A DNA stretch of 64,000 bases from Trematomus loennbergii (lineage: Eukaryota > Chordata > Actinopteri > Perciformes > Nototheniidae), in assembly GCA_012861695.1 (NCBI GenBank), contig JAAOOA010000590.1:211001-275000 (forward strand), given 5' to 3'. The notes below the pieces were generated by a model that was not told where the DNA came from, ran no database searches, and saw only the letters and a program-made list of their open reading frames with translations. A program made the position numbers and the translations under genes. Each line of letters opens with the position of its first letter. Position 1 is the stretch's first letter. Below, in pieces: positions 9,851 to 22,513 of the stretch.

Positions 9851-11325
9851 CCTTCAATTATTAAGCCTTTCCTAGCATTAAGCCACGCCCCCGGTGTTAA
9901 ACCCCACCTCCAATCACATCCGTCTCAGTCAAATAAATGGAGGAGACAAACAAAATGTGTCCGCTGATTTACTCTCGTCTCTTTTCCAAAGTAAGTCAGT
10001 GGGCCTCATGGCATCACGTTGCTTCAAGGCTCGGCTCATTCTTGGGGGGTCGAAAACACTGCCATGTTAACCAATCATTCTCTCTTCTAAGTCTTGTTTG
10101 ACTTGATTATCCTCCAGCATTGAGAACTGATCTGTGAACATCAGGAATATCGAGCCTCCGGAGACCTTTCTCTATCACTGGCAGCTGGCTTTAACATGCT
10201 CTCTGGATTTACTTTATGAATTTCCAGGCTGCCGGGCAGATGCCAGACTTTAGTTTCTCCCCTGGGCTGCAGCGTGTCTCGCTGTGTGTTTTATCACACC
10301 CTGATCCACAGGAAGCAACACAAACAGGGTCATGATTTGCAGACTTATGATCTTTTCTCAGATGCTGCAGAAAGGCTGCCGTCTCTTTACTCCCTGTGCA
10401 TCACTAGGGATATTTTGGGACTTGACATGTTTAATCTGTCAATCATTTCAGCTATTTTAATTCATAACAAATACAAATGAAGCTTTCAATCACTTTTGAG
10501 CTTCAAGGCCTTAAAATTGCACTGAGAAAATAGAAGGTCAATCGGAGGAAATTTGGCCAAAAATTGCACAAAAATCCAAAATGGCAGACTTCCTGTTGGT
10601 TTTACGATAGCCACCAAGTGGCTTTTTTTTTGTCTCCCCAAGCTACACATGCCTACTAACTTTCAGACCTGTCAGAGAATCCACAACAAGGGGCTGAATT
10701 TGAGCAACTTTTTAGTGGATGCTGTACCAACGCCCTGAGCATAAGACCCCTAAAATATCAATATGAGTCAAATTCATATGTTTACGCTCACGTTAAGGCA
10801 CTCAAAAACACAATTAAATTTGCCAATAATATTAGTATTGGTGATTCATTAATTTAGGGATTTCAATAGCTCCACATTTCTGGGTGCTTGGGCTTGAATA
10901 CAAATCTTACAATATACAGCATTTTTAGTGGTTTAAATACATTTAAACAGTGGCATTATGTTATAGAAACTGGCAGTGGGCTGGTGGAAAATATTTTAGG
11001 TGGGGCTGTGGAAATGGTGATCAAACAATACTAGGGGGGTCCGGGGGATGCTCCCCCCGTAATTTTTTTTGAGAAAAGACCCCTTAAATCATGACTTCTG
11101 GTGATGTTAGAGGGGAGGGGGGGGAAGGACAATTTGAGGCTTAAAAATATGAAGACTGATCAATACCTCCATAACTTCAGTGTGGTTAGCTATGAATCTT
11201 CCAAAACTTCCAAACACCTTGTCCTGGACATAGTTTCTACAGCATAAACTGTGCAACAGTGCAGTAGGCCCACACAAACTGCAGAACACCGGGGCTTTGG
11301 GAACACTGATTTAATTCCCATTTAA
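9851..11325. other. intron, no gene seen
   Basis: No exon-like segment was found. Bases 10540-10735 contain a TCCAAAATGGCAGACTTCCT block of the sort common in fish repeats. Bases 11033-11065 carry a G-run/C-run motif similar to bases 1-55. Remaining sequence appears low-copy. Confidence 0.4.
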
Positions 11326-11950
11326 CCTGTTAAGGGGCTTTTTTCCCACGTTTTTTTTCTCACGAAACTGTGTCTCAGGGCTTCTTAAAATGTAATAAAC
11401 TATTCATGTGTCCTACTCAGAGGAAACGCAGCTAACTGATGATATGAACCATGTTTACCGAAAGAAAACACAAGTCTCACAAGAAGCGTCTAATGAGCCC
11501 TGAGCGAAAAAATGCTAACGCACTCTAGGTATAAATCAATCGATATACTTATCGGATATGCACAAACAAGCTTACAAGCTGAGATTCCACATATTCTAGA
11601 AATATAAGTATCATCACTGAGCGATCAGAACTCGCGACAGGGGAAGCAAATACAGACATCACACGATGTAGCTTTAGGTAGCAAAACATGGAGATATGCT
11701 CACCTTTTGCAGAATAACAATTCTGATCAAAAACGAGAAAAACGCAGCTGAAGGTTAATCCATAGGTTAATCCAATGTGTCTGTCACTTTGAAAAATGAT
11801 TGATGATCCATAATTCCATTTTTATGTCAAAAACTGAGTTTTCATTAGCTGCTAATGGTAGCTTCCAGAGTGTATGACAGCTTCCTGTTTTGTCTCCTTG
11901 GATACGAGTCCAAACAACTCACAGACTGCACCGGGCGCTCACGTAGGAGC
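11326..11950 (+). mobile_element. TTAA-flanked element, left part
   Basis: TTAA (11322-11325) is followed by CCTGTTAAGG and the ACGAAACTGTGTCTCAGGGC block. Bases 11640-11900 match 23690-23940 (shared AACGCAGCTGAAGGTTAATCC-like core and ATGTCAAAAACTGAGTTTTC). The right end is lost in the adjoining hAT sequences. Confidence 0.6.
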
Positions 11951-11958
11951 CCTGTGAC

Positions 11959-12665
11959 CAGTGGCGGCGCCAGGGTATGGCTGGGGTAGGCTACAGCCAT
12001 ACCAAGAAATGGCTTAGCCCCACCTTAGCCCCACCATGAAAAGTGATGTTAAAGTAAGCAATTCAATTAAATAAGCTAAATGCAAAATGTTGAAAACACG
12101 GATTGCGAAAATATAGGGGTCGTGTCCACAACACACAAACTGATCCTGCTGTAACAACAAGTGCACGTTACTGATGCAATATGGTTGAGACCATTCGGGC
12201 TTATAGAAGAGGGGTGCAAGGAATAGTCTAAGTAGTGGGGGAGTTTTATACACTAAAGGTGTGGAAATTCTCTGGCGTTATAATATCAGCGCGGCCGCGG
12301 TCAGATCAAAATGCCTCCGAATGCAATTTGAATAGACCTACAGCCAATCAGAGCAACGCAACGTTGGGTCTGCGTCATGCCTTACTGAGAGATGCCTTAT
12401 TGGATCTTCAATGTGTACTATCATACGTCCGTTCACAGTGATCCCTTTTTATTTACTATAAGACAAATGTGCCGTTTTATTTCATACAGTTCCATTCTGA
12501 TTGAGACAGGGAAATAATCTAAACCTCACGTGTGGCATTTCACTGTTTCACGGGTGCGATATAGCGTGTATGTAATTCAATTGCAAATACTGACTTGAGC
12601 CCCACCACTGTATGGGTTAGCCCTACCATAGATTACCCAACAAAAATACCCTGGCGCCGCCACTG
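11959..12665. mobile_element. hAT non-autonomous element, 707 bp, perfect 20-bp TIRs
   Basis: Left terminus CAGTGGCGGCGCCAGGGTAT and right terminus ATACCCTGGCGCCGCCACTG are perfect inverted repeats. CCTGTGAC is duplicated exactly at 11951-11958 and 12666-12673. The CAGTGGCGGCGCC terminus and 8-bp duplication identify hAT. No transposase ORF. Confidence 0.95.
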
Positions 12666-12673
12666 CCTGTGAC

Positions 12674-13066
12674 CATCAGATTTGACGATGCTGATTGGCT
12701 GAAATTATGTTTCGGCGGCATAGTTTAAAGATAGCAACAGTTGGCTTCTGCTGCACTTGCTGCCCTCTCGTCTGGGCGCTGTGCATAGCGCCCAGACGAG
12801 AGAGGGAGTAATGATACACGGGCAAGGCCAGGCAGGAAACATGTGACTTATCAGTAACTTTAGACATCGTAACACAATTTTAAACGAGATTTTATTGTAG
12901 ATTATACATTTTACTGATACCAATTATATAATATTTACCTTGTTTATTAAAAATAAAAATAAAAATAAAAAAATATATTTTTTAAAGTATATATATATAT
13001 ATATATATTTTTATGTGGGAAGAGGGGGGGCGGCGCCCTAGCGCCCCTATGGGCCGGCCGCCACTG
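12674..13066 (-). mobile_element. remnant of a second hAT, containing a 16-bp perfect hairpin
   Basis: The right end reads GGCCGGCCGCCACTGG, the complement of a CAGTGGCGGCC hAT terminus. Inside are the perfect inverted arms CTCTCGTCTGGGCGCT (12765-12780) and AGCGCCCAGACGAGAG (12787-12802) around a 6-base loop. It is probably the host element into which 11959-12665 was inserted. (TA)n lies at 12990-13010. Confidence 0.6.
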
Positions 13067-13810
13067 GAAACTGGTATCTAAAGAGTTAACAGTGTGTAAT
13101 AGAAAGGACTGATGTTGGTTAAAAGATTTTAAGTGAAGTGGAAAATAATGTTAATATTTAATGGCAGTTTTGACATTAAAGGTGTACCTCTTCAACACCT
13201 TTTCACATTTACTGCATATTTATTTCTCCTGATCTCATCATATTTTCTTCTCGTTTTGATATTAGCTCGTAGCAACAAAGACAGAGAAAATGTTGTCGTT
13301 TAGGAATGGTTAAAATAATTTCTCTCCAGCAGCAAGTCCATGTCCAAGGTCAGCGTTCAGCGTCGGAGACACGATGGACTCCTGCAGGAGATTGATCAGT
13401 ATTCTGCTGGCAGACGTTCAACTAAATGCCACAAGAAATACTATTCACCTCACCTTTAGCCTATAGCCGTTAGCCTTAAACATTAGCCTTCAGCATTTAG
13501 CCTTTAGCCTTTAGCCTTGGCAACAAATGTTTTGACAATTACCTGAAGTCCAACACCTCACATTTTGTTATTGAACTTTTCTGGATGTTTGACATTGCAT
13601 CTAAAAACATAATTCACAGGCGACAGAAAACTTGCATCATGGTAGCTGTGAATATGTTAAAACCAACAACCATAGACTCTATGTAAGTAATGAAAGTATA
13701 GTCACCATTATATTATCCATTGGTTTGTAGAATACAGCTTCCAATTCAGTATTTGGGTTTAAATTGTGAGACATATACAAAGACAACAGCGTGGTAGCGA
13801 CATGTCATAG

Positions 13811-14012
13811 GGAGGCGTGTGGCGCAGTGGACTAGTGCGTTGGTGTTCGGATCAGAGGGGCCCAGCTTCAAACCCCACTGCAGTCAGCATGTCGTTGTGT
13901 CCCTGAAGACACTTCACCACAAATTGCTCCTGTGTGGATTGCCCACAGTATTGATTATGTAAATCGCTTTCGAGGTAAAAGCGTCTAACAAGTAACATGT
14001 AATGTAATTTCA
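13811..14012 (+). mobile_element. tRNA-derived SINE
   Basis: The head contains GTGGCGCAGTGGACTAGTGC, an A-box-like sequence, and GCTTCAAACCC, a B-box-like sequence about 35 bases later. The tail reads TATGTAAATCGCTTTCGAGG then AAAAGCGTCTAACAAGTAAC and ends in ATGTAATGTAATT. This head-tail pattern is typical of fish SINEs whose tail is shared with an L2-type LINE. Confidence 0.8.
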
Positions 14013-16053
14013 ATGGCAGTTAGACAGGTCGCTACCGTTAGCACTTAGCATACTCTGCTTTATTGTCTATTTCACTCAAAATGGGACCATAATTCAATAA
14101 ATGATCATCATGTTGGTTGAAGAAGACTTGAAACTAAAGATTAAGACCATGACATCAGGAGAATGTTTACCGAGGTAATAAATCAATGGAGAATCGGGTC
14201 ATTTTTTCATAGACTTCTATATAATCTGACAACATGTTGCCCCTGCTGGATATTAGAGAGAATGCAGCTTTAAGGCCTTCAACATTAGCTGCACTTTTCA
14301 CATCCATCATAATCATAGTTAGCTACATGCTGGCTATATGGGGAATCTAAAATATACAGCTTCGTCTTGTAGCTCACATGCTAACAGCTATAGCACATGA
14401 GGTATGGGAAAATGCAAATAAAACTACAAGAAAATGTGGTAGGAGCGTTTTTCCCCCATTATAAATTCACATTTTCTTTTAGTGATAGGTCCACTTTAAA
14501 ATGTTGATAATGTAGAAACGCTGGAGTCTTCTGCATGCTGCTGAAGGTTCACATGTTTTTGGCATCGATTGTAGTTTTCCAACTTCACGTCTGAGTGTGT
14601 TTTGCCTCAGTTTGGAGACAGATGGCTCTGAATACTGTGATCCCCTCGTGGCTCTGCACACGTCACTGATGGAAAACTGGAGAGAACAGACAAAGGCAGA
14701 TTGTAAATGGAAGTAAACAGAATGCCATTATTGCAGAGGCATCCAAATTATGCCTTATAAACCACATAAAGAATTTTACTTTGAGCAGCTTTTGTCAAGA
14801 AAGATATTCTGAGATACTCTTAAAAATGCCATCAGAACCAAGGCCGTAATCTAAACAAATTAATCATTCAACCAAATGTAGTCGTGCAATTAGATTTAAA
14901 GCTAGGTGATGGTTTTCCATTTTTTTAAATTGAGTGTAAACATAGAAAGGCTTTTAATCCAAACTGAATCTTTTCTACATTTTTCAATAAATAAATAGTA
15001 CAGAGATGTGCGACTACCAATGCTAACTTTTCACACAAAATGGCGGGGTGTGAACAGACAAGTTGGATTTTGATGTGTGCGTCTATTGTTTTATAAGTTT
15101 TAGTGCATGTAAATGGTCTGCAAAGCCTAACATATCTCCTACAAGCTGCATCTTTCTAATAGATATGATCTTAATAGTTATGACTTTTTAAACAATATTT
15201 AACGTTACATTCTGTTCTTTTATCTTGTATTCTATTTACATGTTACTTGGTCACTTTCAACATTCTCTGCATCATTTAGCTTATATTTATTCATCTTCTG
15301 ACATGTAGACTGGTCTAGCAACATCACCTGCACTATTTTATTCAAAATTGATCGTACTCTGTGTTAAGGAATAATTCTTCTAGATATCTAACCTTTTACT
15401 CTGACATGTGTTATCTCCTTTAAGGAAAGGCCTTGGTGCCATATGTGTTGTGTCACCAGTGTGAGACCGGTCAACTTGACTGGCACGTAGGGTAATTGTT
15501 GTGAGAACACTGAGGCACTTCTTTATCGGTGTTTGTGGACTCTAGGATGTGAAATCCTTGAGGCCATGAGCGTCGGACGCAGGTGATTCAGTGTTTAGTC
15601 TACTCCTTCAGAGATGTTGATTTCTCTCTGTGAACCTGTTAAAAGGTCTAGCACAGAGAGAGGCTCTTCAGAATTGACGTGGCAACTCTACCGTGTAGTC
15701 AGAAACCTCTGACTCTTTGATTTGTGATGTGAATCCTCCGGCCGAATACTCTGAATAAACCCATCAGTGTTTGACATCAAAGCTCCAACTCTCACCGTGT
15801 CTCCTTCCTGAGTCGGTGACTCCATGCATTACTACACAGAAGTTTCCTCCACACTCTGTTTCATTTGCACCATTTTTCACAATTGTATGTCCTATATATA
15901 ATATGTTGCTCTGTTGGAGGAGCTCTGGACATTTACATTCTGTTCTTTTATATTGTATTTGTGTGTACATCCTCTCTGACTCTCTCCTTCCTCTCCCTCC
16001 TTGTTTCCTTCCCTTCCTCTCCCTCCTTGTTTCCTTTCCTCCCTCCCCTTCAG
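14013..16053. other. intron, no gene seen
   Basis: AT-rich intronic sequence up to the acceptor of exon C. No element end, coding segment or structured repeat could be defended. A pyrimidine-rich run at 15970-16050 precedes the splice acceptor. Confidence 0.4.
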
Positions 16054-16201
16054 GGAGTGGTGTCGCGGAGAGGAGTCGGGGGGGGCAGCTCCTCGGGAGC
16101 CCAAGACGTTGCCTTTCCTGGCGAACACCTTCAGCCTCCAGGTGTCCATCCAGGATGTTCCTCAGTTCCTGTGGAGCATCAAACCCTTCACCACCTGTCA
16201 G
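16054..16201 (+). CDS. unc5d: unc5d-like exon C: UPA domain segment, frame-broken
   Basis: Acceptor CCTTCAG ends at 16053 and donor GTAAAC starts at 16202. The exon is 148 bases, whereas flanking phases require a multiple of three. Three frames carry family-like peptide in turn: GVVS at the start, ERSRGGQLL in the middle and [15 protein letters not shown] to [13 protein letters not shown] at the end. This is explained by two single-base deletions, near 16066 and near 16097, relative to the usual 150-base exon. The last segment is strongly conserved UPA sequence (FSLQ.S..D.P.FLW.IKPF..CQ). An alternative acceptor at AG 16056-16057 would restore frame at the cost of the first residues. Residual sequencing error, an unusual splice site or a real lesion remain possible. 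Confidence 0.8.
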
Positions 16202-16366
16202 GTAAACAAGAACAAGATGTGAGAGTGAAGTGTTTCCATCTGGAGACACACGCTGCAGCTTCAGAAAGGATGCAGATATAAAAACACAAATGTTCCTCAT
16301 GAAGAAACATCTTCAGCAACTTGACAACACGTGCAGCATTTAGAGAACATTCAGCACCTTGAGGAT

Positions 16367-17104
16367 AAAGAGTGACGCACACAGCTGGGAGACCAGGGGA
16401 CACTAAAGAGTGACGCACACAGCTGGGAGACCAGGGGGAAACTAAAGAGTGACGCACACAGCTGGGAGACCAGGGGACACTAAAGAGTGACGCACACAGC
16501 TGGAGACCAGGGGACATTAAAGAGTGACGCACACAGCTGGGAGGACCAGGGGACACTATAGAGTGACGCACACAGCTGGGAGACCAGAGGACACTAAAGA
16601 GTGACGCACACAGCTGGGAGACCAGGGGACACTAAGAGTGACACACACAGCTGGGAGACCAGGGACACTAAAGAGTGACGCACACAGCTGGAGACCAGGG
16701 GACACTAAAGAGTGACGCACACAGCTGGGAGACCAGGGGACACTAAAGAGTGACGCACACAGCTGGGAGACCAGGGGGAAACTAAAGAGTGACGCACACA
16801 GCTGGGAGACCAGGGGACACTAAAGAGTGACGCACACAGCTGGAGACCAGGGGACATTAAAGAGTGACGCACACAGCTGGGAGACCAGGGGACACTATAG
16901 AGTGACGCACACAGCTGGGAGACCAGAGGACACTAAAGAGTGACGCACACAGCTGGGAGACCAGGGGACACTAAAGAGTGACGCACACAGCTGGGAGATC
17001 AGGGGACACTAAAGAGTGACGCACACAGCTGGAGACCAGGGACACTAAAGAGTGACGCACACAGCTGGACACCAGGGGACACTAAAGAGTGACGCACACA
17101 GCTA
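16367..17104 (+). repeat. 38-bp minisatellite, about 19-20 copies
   Basis: Units of AAAGAGTGACGCACACAGCT plus GGGAGACCAGGGGACACT repeat every 36-38 bp. Variants (ACATT, GGGGAAACT, AGAGG) recur in the same order in the first and second halves, pointing to duplication of multi-unit blocks. Confidence 0.93.
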
Positions 17105-17696
17105 CAGTACGCTTAAAGACCTGAATGCAGCCCATTCCAAAGGCTTGAATCCACAGCCTTACTGATGGCAGGCAGCTTCGTGAGCAGGTGTAGAATAATA
17201 GCCGAGCGTCGAGCCATACATCAAGTCAGCTTTTAGTGCTAAGGACTCTCCCCCCATCCCCCCCCCCCCCGCAACTCCATTATCTACACCAGGCTGCAGA
17301 TCAAAGACACACCGGGGGGGGGGGTTAAATGCACGCTCCATCACAGGTCACTTTGAATACGCCGGAGACGTTTCCCAGCACAGGTCAAGGACGATTCCTC
17401 GCAGACATGAATGAAACATCAAAGCTGTTTCTGCATATCTCTCTCTCTCACATAACTCTGCCCCAGAGCTGCTCCCTCTGACACTCACTGAACAGAGGAG
17501 GGGTTTAGAATGGGAATCTTCTTTCTTTTATTTAACATAGTTATTTCCATATAGGCCGACCCTGAAGGCAGCATCTCCCTGGTCCAATGGGATTCCTCCA
17601 TTCGATTATTGCAGAAAATAATCTCAACGTTTATGATTCTTACACGTTTAGTTCAGCTCCAATCTCACATATTAACACCACTTTATGATTTCTGAA

Positions 17697-18478
17697 GTAA
17701 GAAGCTAATGTTGGGCTATAAGGAACTACAGCACGGTCACATGACTTCACGTCACCACCGCTAAGCTAAAGGCGGCTAATGTTGGGCTATATAGGAACTA
17801 CAGCACGGTCACATGACTTCACGTGACCACCGCTAAGCTAAAGGCGCCTAATGTTGGGCTATATAGGAACTACAGCACGGTCACATGACTTCACGTCACC
17901 ACCGCTAAGCTAAAGGTGGCTAATGTTGGGCTATAAAGGAACTACAGCACGGTCACATGACTTCACGTCACCACCGCTAAGCTAAAGGCGGCTAATGTTG
18001 GGCTATATAGGAACTACAGCACGGTCACATGACTTCACGTGACCACCGCTAAGCTAAAGGCGGCTAATGTTGGGCTATATAGGAACTACAGCACGGTCAC
18101 ATGACTTCACGTCACCACCGCTAAGCTAAGGTGGCTAATGTTGGGCTATAAAGGAACTACAGCACGGTCACATGACTTCACGTCACCACCGCTAAGCTAA
18201 AGGTGGCTAATGTTGGGCTATAAAGGAACTACAGCACGGTCACATGACTTCACGTCACCACCGCTAAGCTAAAGGTGGCTAATGTTGGTCTATAAAGGAA
18301 CTACAGCACGGTCACATGACTTCACCTCACCACCGCTAAGCTAAAGGAGGCTAATGTTGGGCTATAAAGGAACTACAGCACGGTCACATGACTTCACGTC
18401 ACCACCGCTAAGCTAAAGGTGGCTAATGTTGGTCTATAAAGGAACTACAGCACGTCACATGACTTCACGTCACCACCA
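17697..18478 (+). repeat. 72-bp minisatellite, about 11 copies
   Basis: The unit contains GCTAATGTTGGGCTATA, GGAACTACAGCACGGTCACA and CACCACCGCTAAGCTAAAGG. Spacing is 71-73 bp. Some copies carry CACGTGAC and others CACGTCAC. The same unit resumes at 23424-23680, on the other side of the retroviral insertion. Confidence 0.93.
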
Positions 18479-18763
18479 GCTCTGTTTTCCAGCCTGAGTC
18501 TTTTTAATTTATTGTTTTGGTTGTGTGTGATTTAATTAATTTATTATAATTAAATTAATTGGTTTTATTTATTATATATCATTTATATGTTAATATTATT
18601 TCACATTTCATTTGCAATGTTGAATGTTCAATAAAATGTTATGTTTGAAAGGATGTACTTGAATTATTATGATATTATCATTATGTCAGTGGTCTAAAAT
18701 GGTCTTACAACAGTGCCGACAATATTATCGTTTATCGCAATAATTTCCAGGAAGATTTATCGT

Positions 18764-19626
18764 TGTTGGAGCAGAACACCTCTGCTACGCGCCGTTCGTT
18801 GGATGAGGCTGGATCTCTATTAAATTAAGAAAGGAATTGAAAACACCGGAATCAAAGTTATAACAAATTATCTGAGTTTACTTCTGGTAGGAAACCAAAC
18901 ACATATACAAGTTATACAGAGTACTCGAGTACTCCGGGCTTCAGGCTTGTGATGCGATGCGGACAAAGGTGTCGGGACCGGCCACTCAGCAAACCAGAAG
19001 CATTTTTACATACAAAAACATCAGTATTCATATCTATTTTTGGGGCGGAGATGTGTCAACTCTTCCTTCCCATTTTCCTCCCAAGCGAATCAGAGAGTCC
19101 GTGAGGAGGAGCTGTGTAAGCTGATCACCTCCCCCAAGTGTCCTGACTGGCTGGATTCACTTCTGGTCGGGTTCAATAGTTCTTCACCAGAACTTGAAAT
19201 TCCAAAGTTCCATAAGGTCAAAAGTCAATTTTCTCTGCCTCGATCTTAACTCCATCCCCTTCCCTTGGGAGTTTTTCACATAAAGTATCCCTTTTCAGAC
19301 ATTTAAACTTTTCTGCACCTATTTAATGAGGTCTTTAACGACTTAAAAACAACATCTGTTCTTAGGGGTGATAAGGAGCGGTGTAATGTTGTCTTTAACG
19401 ACCTTAATGACGACATCTGCTTTTAGGGGTGAAAAGGCAAGGTGTGTGTATGACACAGAATCTCTGGGTCAGTGAGTTGTAAGTGAGAATACATTCTATT
19501 CTAAGTGATTACCCAAAACCGTTGTGATTACCTAAAACAGTTCAAACAATACATGTTCACTAAAATACAATTCAAAATAATACATGTTTACTTCAATACA
19601 GTGTAGAATCATATCTTTTTACTTCA
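18764..19626 (-). repeat. 3' LTR of the endogenous retrovirus
   Basis: 863 bp, paired with 22514-23385. The two copies differ largely by single-base insertions or deletions and only a few substitutions (for example near 19047-19054 against 22807-22813). It is bounded by the polypurine tract at 19627-19638. Confidence 0.92.
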
Positions 19627-19899
19627 ATCCCTCTTTTGATCTCACCTCACGAGATCAACATATAGCATTTGAAACATTACCACTGTCAATTTTTTCTTAC
19701 TGTGTCTGTCCCAACATTTATATAAACCCATCAGAAGCTGGGATATAGAGCACTTTAAACCTTTAGGAACAGTCCACAACAACAACTTCTTATGACAGTG
19801 GAGGGAGAATAAAATATGTCTAAAAAGCAAAGTCCTTGTCAGCTGAGTCATAGTACGCTTCCCCCTCCGACGCATAGGCCAACAAGGGCATCTGGTACG

Positions 19900-20640
19900 A
19901 AGGGGAAGGGCAGCTTTTCCCTCAATGGTGGAACTGATGAGTCTAACACACAATGAGCGGATACAAGGCACACAACAACAACCACATGTCACTAAAATGG
20001 CAATAAAAGTAGCCACAGAAATTAGAAAAGACATTATTAAACTTTTCCCTCTTTTGGTAACACATAGTTCTGTAGAATAAAAAATACAAATCCCTTAAAT
20101 TATGGGATATAAAAATAAAGTTGAAAGTTCCTCCAAAAAATGGATTGTTCAGACAAAGTTCCACACCGGCTATATCAACCTGTTTCAGCGGGAAATGGAG
20201 TTCCCTGTGCCGTCTTGGTTTGCCATGTCTTCGTCCCCCCAGCCCGCTGACGGCGGCTTCTGGGGTGCCTGCTAGAGAGATGTGGCCTGATTGTCTCCCC
20301 CGGCCCGCTGATGGCGGCCTCCGGGTCGATGCTGGAGAGATGTCCGATCCTCCTCCTCCGGCCCGCTGATGGCGGCTTCCGGGTCGACTGCTGGAGAGAT
20401 GTCCTCCCGATCCTCCTCCTCTGGTCGCTGATGGCGCCTCCTGGGTCGACTGCCTTGACGAGAGCCAGATCTGTCCTGATGTCGTCTAGGGTCCTCGCGA
20501 CGAGGGCCAATCTGTCCTGATGTCGTCTAGGGTCCTCGCAGGTGTTTTTCCCGACCGCACACTGGCTCCAGTGGTACCAGTTGTCTCCCTTTCCATCTAG
20601 GCGGACGGCATGGGAGGTCCCCTCCAACCAGACGTAATCT
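19900..20640 (-). pseudogene. retroviral envelope remnants
   Basis: Near 19915-20034 a minus-strand frame encodes a hydrophobic segment followed by a cluster of cysteines and a basic tail, the layout of an envelope transmembrane anchor and cytoplasmic end. Near 20175-20627 another frame may preserve surface-subunit sequence with Trp and Cys residues. That part is dominated by a roughly 60-bp degenerate tandem repeat (CGGCCCGCTGATGGCGGC motif, 20230-20450). Frames are interrupted, so no functional envelope is encoded. Confidence 0.55.
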
Positions 20641-20814
20641 GCTGTGTTGGCCTTGTGTTTCTCGGGTCCCCCTTTGGCGTCAGCAACCTGTGTGGAGAAG
20701 TCTCATACCAAGCCCTTAAGTTGCTGGAAATATGGTTTTGAAATCATCTCTTCTACTTCTTTAGTGTTTATTGGCGGCACCAACTAGACTGGAGTGTGGA
20801 CAAGAGACTATGCA

Positions 20815-20844
20815 GAAAATAATAAACAAAAATAAAAATAAAAT

Positions 20845-20896
<52 letters not shown>

Positions 20897-20955
20897 TAAA
20901 AATAAAAAATAAACAAAAATAAAACAAAAAAGGAACAAACTAACAAAAAAAAATA
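20815..20955 (+). repeat. A-rich simple repeat (AAATAAAAATAAA)
   Basis: About 140 bases of AAAAATAAAA-type sequence inside the retrovirus. The hydrophobic ORF on the opposite strand is an artefact. Confidence 0.9.
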
Positions 20956-22513
20956 ACCAAAGCTAGATTATTTTAAATGTATCAATTTCTCTTTAAAGCA
21001 ACAAACAAACCAAAACAAAAAATACCAAACTAGTATTTTAAATTGATAATTTCTCCTAAAAACGTAATAATCTCACATACATATTGTCTGATGTATATCT
21101 ATCCTTTCCCCCTTTTACTGAAATAGAACGCCGTTAACGGTGTTTATTTTCAGAAATATCGAGCCTTATACATCAGTTATTTAATATCAGCTATATATTT
21201 ATTATTATTACTTATATATCAGGCATTAAATGTCAGCCTTCTTCCATGATTGACCTCGTCTATATTATCTGACTTATATTGATACGTGTTCGTTTGTATT
21301 TATTTAATATACTGGGCAATTATTGCTTTAATTCTAAATATTCAATACGTAATTTTCAGAATGTTGTAGCACTCCCTGTTCGCCACCAGAGGGCAGCAGC
21401 TGACCACGAATGAAGTGCCCTGTCTCTATGTCTGCAACATATGTATCTCCACAGTCTTTTTACTGGATTTTACACAGATTTGACTTAAAAAATCACACAG
21501 AGCTTATTCCCTTATACAGTCTGTCCGGATTTTGTACGATGTTTATTACAACAGATAATTGCGGTTTTAAGCGCGCTTCGACACCCCTCTTAGAGATGCG
21601 ACGCTTACATGGAGTTTAATCTCAAACCACAAAAATCCTTTATCGCCACATTCAGCCTTCCAGACTATGACTCGTACTGTTTTCACACACATTTTATCCT
21701 GGGGTCAGGCAAATTTCTATTGTGCGATGTATATTTCAACAGATAGCGTGACTTCCTGCAGCAAGCTTCTACAACCTCCTCATGGTGATTGCGGCTTCAG
21801 GCACGGAGTTGAAACTCAGTCAACAAAATCTCTTTATCGTCACGTTTAATGAGCCTGATTAACCCCACAGCAGTTTGTGATGAGATTCGGTCGTTCCAAA
21901 TAATTAGTTGGAGGTCGCATCTCTCTCCTCCTCTATCACCCACCATATAACAATTACAGAAATGTTATACATTTAAAGCACCACGAAAGGTAACCGCATT
22001 AATCAATCTTATCATGATCTGCGGGGAATTTAACCCATCTGTTTTTTACACCTTTTGCAGCCTTTAATGAAGCACTGCAAGCAACCGTATTAATCAATGT
22101 TATTTTGACTTACGGGGAATTTAACCATACATCTTTTACAGCTTGCAGCGTTCGTACTTAGTGAGTGAAGGGCCGGGACTGACCTACCCGCCTCTCTCAA
22201 ACACTATTTTTGCTCTAGGTCCAGGACTGAATACCCGACTCTAAGCACTTCCCCAATATCCCCAACTTGGAATATGTATTGTATTTCCCACCGTGACTAA
22301 GAACACTGAGAACGCTGCTGACAACTCTACATTTTTTAGTATAATCAATCACAGATTTTTGATAGTCAAAACAGGTGTCTGCTCACCTTTTGTATATTGC
22401 CATGGTCTTAGTTGTCACCAGTATCTCTGTGTCCTCCCCCTGGACTGGATTCCGTCCCCTGGCTATCGGTGTCCTTTCTAGAGATCAGCACTCATCACGT
22501 CGGGGTCACCACT

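Noticed and set aside
13455..13520. TTAGCC repeats as a telomere-like array
   Set aside because: Degenerate TTAGCC words, not TTAGGG, and only about 65 bases long.
15764..16300. 178-codon minus-strand ORF over exon C
   Set aside because: It is the antisense shadow of a conserved + strand exon and flanking intron.
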